A DNA stretch of 63,020 nucleotides from Kiritimatiellia bacterium (GTDB taxonomy: Bacteria; Verrucomicrobiota; Kiritimatiellia; CAIQIC01; JAGNIJ01): NCBI GenBank assembly GCA_018001225.1, contig JAGNIJ010000025.1:1-63020 (forward strand), read 5' to 3'. The position numbers and the translations under genes are program-made. Below the pieces are notes generated by a model, which was not told where the DNA came from, did not search any database, and saw nothing but the letters and a program-made list of their open reading frames with translations. Below are positions 60,909 to 63,020 of this stretch, piece after piece. Position 1 is the stretch's first letter; every line of letters begins with the position of its first letter.

Positions 60909-62207
60909 ATGAAGATCGGGCCGGATCACCACCTCGATGCGCGGACCCGCTGGACCTGGCGCCATTTCCGGCTGGACCTGCCGGCGGACTGGGAGATGCT
61001 CCAGTTCTCGCGCGACATGGAGAAGGGCCGCTGCGCGTTCGCGGACCGCTATCGCTTCCGCCTCGAATTCGATTGGCGGCGGGTGCCCGGCGCGCCGGAC
61101 TTCGAACGCATGATGGGCGACTACCGCGCCCGGCTGGAATCCCCGGGCGACGCGGAGGTCACGGATCTCTCGGTCGATTCCTGGCGCGGGATCGAGGTCC
61201 GCAGGCCCGCGGAATCGACTTCGCGGTTCGGCCGCTATTTCATCGAGTCCGGGTGCCTGATCGAACTGGTCTTTCTGTGGCCGGGCGAACGGGACGCGGG
61301 TCTTGAGCAGGCCATCCTGCGGAGCTTCGCGCCGGAACCGGAAACCCCGGCGGGCGAACATCGGTGGCGGGCGTTCGGGCTGGACGTGACCGTGCCGCGC
61401 TCGTTCGTCCTCTCCGGCTGCACCGTGCAGCCGGCCCTCGCCCGCCTGGAGTTCGCCGGGCCCCGCGCCCCCGCGCGAGCCTCGTTCCGTCGCCTCGGGC
61501 TGGTGCCGCGCTGGCTCAAAACCTCCGCGGGCAAATGGCTGGAGGCCCAGGCCTCGCGGAGTCTTCGGAACCCCCGCCGCTCGACGCTCGACGAGGCGGG
61601 CCACCGCATCGAACGGATCGAGGGCGCGTTCGTTCCCCAGGGCCTGCTGAAGGCGCGCGGGCAGTACGAGGCCGCCGCGTGGCTCTGCCCGCGCGACGGC
61701 CGGCTCTACCACGTGGAGCGCATCCGCGGCCGGAAGGATCCCGCCGACCTGCCGGCCCTCCATTATGCGCTTCACTGCTGTGCGCCTCCTTCGCGCTGTA
61801 GCGGCGGCTCTATGAGCCGCCCGGAACAAGACATATCCGCGCCCGCCGGCGAACACGGAAACGCCGATTGGATCCCGATGCTCCGCGCGCGGATGATCCC
61901 TAACGCGGCCGCGCGGGTGCGGTCGGCGGCGTCACACGCCGAGTTGAGCCTCGAGGTGCCGACGCGCCGGCCGCGATGGCTGGTCCCTCCGATCTCCTGG
62001 GTCGTGCGCCCGCCCGCGTTCCGCACGCTGACCCTGGATGCCTTGGGGGTCGAGGTATGGACGCTGTGCGATGGGCGGCGCACGGTGGAGAATATCATCG
62101 ACGTCTTCGCGCAGTCCCACGGGCTGACCTTCCACGAGGCCCGCGTCTCCGTGACCGCCTACCTGAAATCCCTGCTGCAGCAGGGCGCCCTGGCCGTCGC
62201 GCGCTGA
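60909..62207 (+). CDS. Protein of unknown function with C-terminal PqqD-like domain
   Basis: From ATG at 60909 (MKIGPDHHLDARTRW) the protein has 432 residues. A TTG at 60768 has a much better Shine-Dalgarno, but its 47 extra residues look non-coding. Residues 1-290 contain two similar beta-rich segments (FRLDLPADWEMLQFSRDMEK ... and FGLDVTVPRSFVLSG ...) of no recognised family. Residues about 340-432 form a PqqD-like winged helix: VEVWTLCDGRRTVENIIDVF, ARVSVTAYLKSLLQQGALAV. PqqD domains bind peptide substrates of radical SAM enzymes, yet no such enzyme or precursor peptide is nearby. A REP hairpin lies in frame at 61797-61824 and contains an in-frame ATG at 61812, so two originally separate genes may be joined here. 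Confidence 0.6.
   Translation: MKIGPDHHLDARTRWTWRHFRLDLPADWEMLQFSRDMEKGRCAFADRYRFRLEFDWRRVPGAPDFERMMGDYRARLESPGDAEVTDLSVDSWRGIEVRRPAESTSRFGRYFIESGCLIELVFLWPGERDAGLEQAILRSFAPEPETPAGEHRWRAFGLDVTVPRSFVLSGCTVQPALARLEFAGPRAPARASFRRLGLVPRWLKTSAGKWLEAQASRSLRNPRRSTLDEAGHRIERIEGAFVPQGLLKARGQYEAAAWLCPRDGRLYHVERIRGRKDPADLPALHYALHCCAPPSRCSGGSMSRPEQDISAPAGEHGNADWIPMLRARMIPNAAARVRSAASHAELSLEVPTRRPRWLVPPISWVVRPPAFRTLTLDALGVEVWTLCDGRRTVENIIDVFAQSHGLTFHEARVSVTAYLKSLLQQGALAVAR
61797..61824 (+). repeat. REP hairpin inside the PqqD-domain gene
   Basis: TGTAG is followed by the stem CGGCGGCTC / GAGCCGCC, the same subfamily as 14523-14550. It is read in frame as CSGGSMSRPE, between the two halves of the protein. 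Confidence 0.75.
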
Positions 62208-62246
62208 CCCCGCGGGCGCTCCGTAGTTTTGCGCAAGCAGCGCCGG

Positions 62247-62274
62247 TGGACCGTCTCCGTGCATGCCATATAGT
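62247..62274 (+). promoter_or_regulatory. Candidate promoter of the small secreted protein gene
   Basis: TGGACC and TATAGT are separated by 16 bases; the -10 matches five of six positions. The leader of about 32 bases ends in GGAGGAG before the ATG. Confidence 0.4.
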
Positions 62275-62312
62275 CATCCTGTAGCAAAACCCCAAACGCG
62301 GAGGAGCGCAAC

Positions 62313-62843
62313 ATGAAGAAGACGCATGCAGGATGGATGATCGCCGCGGTGATGACGCTGGTCGCGTGGAACCCGTGGACCGCTTCGGCCCAGGCGATTT
62401 GCGACGATCCCGTGGGCGTGAACCTGATCGCGGGGCAGCATCATGATGCCGGCGACGTGCTCGTGGGCAACGACGATGAGTTTCTTTTTATCGTCTTCCT
62501 GACGCAGGACGGATGGGGGCTGAAGGAGACGCATGTCTCCGTCGGGGCGGGCCTGTCGGATATTCCGCAAACCAAGACCGGGAATCCCCAGGTGGGCCGG
62601 TTCGAGTACAAGAGCGCCCACAGCGGCGAGACCATGTACGTGTACGTCATTCCCCTGGAAACCTTGGGGTTCGAGGAAGAAGATTGCGGCGTGGTGGCCG
62701 CGCATGCGGTGGTGGAGAAGGTCGTCAATGGCGCCGTGGTCCAGCGCGAGACCGGCTGGGGCCAGGGGGAGAACTTCCCGGGCCGGAACTGGGCCATGTA
62801 TTTCCCGTTCTGCGTGGAAGAGTGTTCGGAGGGCGAAGGCTGA
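62313..62843 (+). CDS. Small secreted protein of unknown function
   Basis: This 176-residue protein has a strong GGAGGAG and a signal peptide (MIAAVMTLVAWNPWTASAQA). The mature part is acidic and beta-rich (VGNDDEFLFIVFLTQDGW, GLKETHVSVGAGLSDIPQT, RFEYKSAHSGETMYVYVIPL) with cysteines at DDC-type positions (CDD, EDCGVV, FCVEEC) that could form disulfides. I recognise no family with certainty; the strand order recalls small secreted proteins that bind a ligand or are spore/biofilm-associated, but this is not evidence. A terminator hairpin follows, so it is transcribed alone. Confidence 0.6.
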   Translation: MKKTHAGWMIAAVMTLVAWNPWTASAQAICDDPVGVNLIAGQHHDAGDVLVGNDDEFLFIVFLTQDGWGLKETHVSVGAGLSDIPQTKTGNPQVGRFEYKSAHSGETMYVYVIPLETLGFEEEDCGVVAAHAVVEKVVNGAVVQRETGWGQGENFPGRNWAMYFPFCVEECSEGEG

Positions 62844-62869
62844 TCGCGCATCGCCGTCATGAACAAGGC

Positions 62870-62892
62870 GCGCGCCCCGCTGCGGGGCGCGC
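62870..62892 (+). terminator. Hairpin terminator after the small secreted protein
   Basis: The stem GCGCGCCCCG / CGGGGCGCGC with a tight loop lies 27 bases past the stop. A T-poor tail (TCCTCGTGTTT) follows. Confidence 0.6.
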
Positions 62893-62953
62893 TCCTCGTG
62901 TTTGGCCCTTTACTAGTCCGCGACATGGCCTGAAGAGAACGAGCTTTTTTCTC

Positions 62954-62985
62954 TTGGTATTCAGGACCTAGTATATATACTAGGT
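62954..62985 (+). promoter_or_regulatory. Promoter with overlapping 20-base palindrome
   Basis: TTGGTA (62954-62959) and TATACT (62976-62981) are 16 bases apart. The perfect palindrome ACCTAGTATATATACTAGGT (62966-62985) covers the -10, which is typical of a repressor operator. An AAAGGAG follows at 62991, before the ATG at 63004. Confidence 0.6.
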
Positions 62986-63003
62986 TACAGAAAGGAGCTC
63001 TCT

Positions 63004-63020
63004 ATGGGCTATCCAACGAA
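63004..63020 (+). CDS. Start of a gene cut by the window end
   Basis: ATG at 63004 follows AAAGGAG by six bases and opens with Met-Gly-Tyr-Pro-Thr before the window ends. Five residues do not allow identification. The palindromic promoter in front suggests a regulated, perhaps mobile-element-linked, gene. Confidence 0.45.

Overview
The window is a GC-rich (visibly about 65%) chromosomal segment of a Gram-negative bacterium. Several traits point, by inference from memory, to the PVC superphylum and most likely Kiritimatiellota: large secreted right-handed beta-helix proteins with repeated 'SPC.D.G' anchor-like segments, a head-repeat adhesin whose C-terminal domain is common in PVC genomes, DUF2934, and dense GTAG-type REP hairpins. 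No rRNA, tRNA or CRISPR array was seen.

Layout. 1-15.1 kb is a surface polysaccharide cluster on the minus strand. Transcription runs from a GbsR/MarR-type regulator through a fused WbpB-WbpD-like enzyme, a WbpE-like aminotransferase, two sugar epimerases, two asparagine-synthase-type amidotransferases, two GT4 glycosyltransferases, a Wzx-like flippase and a Wzy-like polymerase. It ends convergent with a truncated SGNH-hydrolase gene. 15.3-28.6 kb holds secreted proteins: a DUF1573-like protein, a GH13 amylase-type enzyme, a GH57 enzyme with starch-binding-like modules, a small Ca-loop protein and a YadA-head-repeat protein. 28.7-35.4 kb holds a multi-spanning GT-C-like membrane protein, argS, a DUF2934 protein, a secreted unknown and a methyltransferase. 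35.4-45.2 kb holds two giant paralogous beta-helix/PKD proteins that flank a RAYT transposase embedded in a duplicated REP cluster.

45.5-55.4 kb carries a TGS-domain uridine-kinase-like protein, a phosphoglycolate phosphatase-like HAD, a chagasin-type protease inhibitor, RNase G/E, and the cell-shape operon mreB-mreC-mreD-mrdA(PBP2)-rodA. 55.6-63 kb carries a PIG-L deacetylase, a secreted protein with the shared C-terminal module, a second GH13 enzyme, a PqqD-domain protein, a small secreted protein, and the first codons of another gene.

Two themes stand out. First, six secreted proteins end in the same kind of module: a Ca-binding D-x-D-G-D loop followed by a beta domain with W-S-x-x-G-x-x-Y ... 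N-L ... Y-R-V at the extreme C-terminus. This is a candidate sorting or anchoring domain. Second, a RAYT gene sits with many GTAG-headed REP hairpins across the window, two of which coincide with gene boundaries and one of which lies in frame inside a coding sequence.
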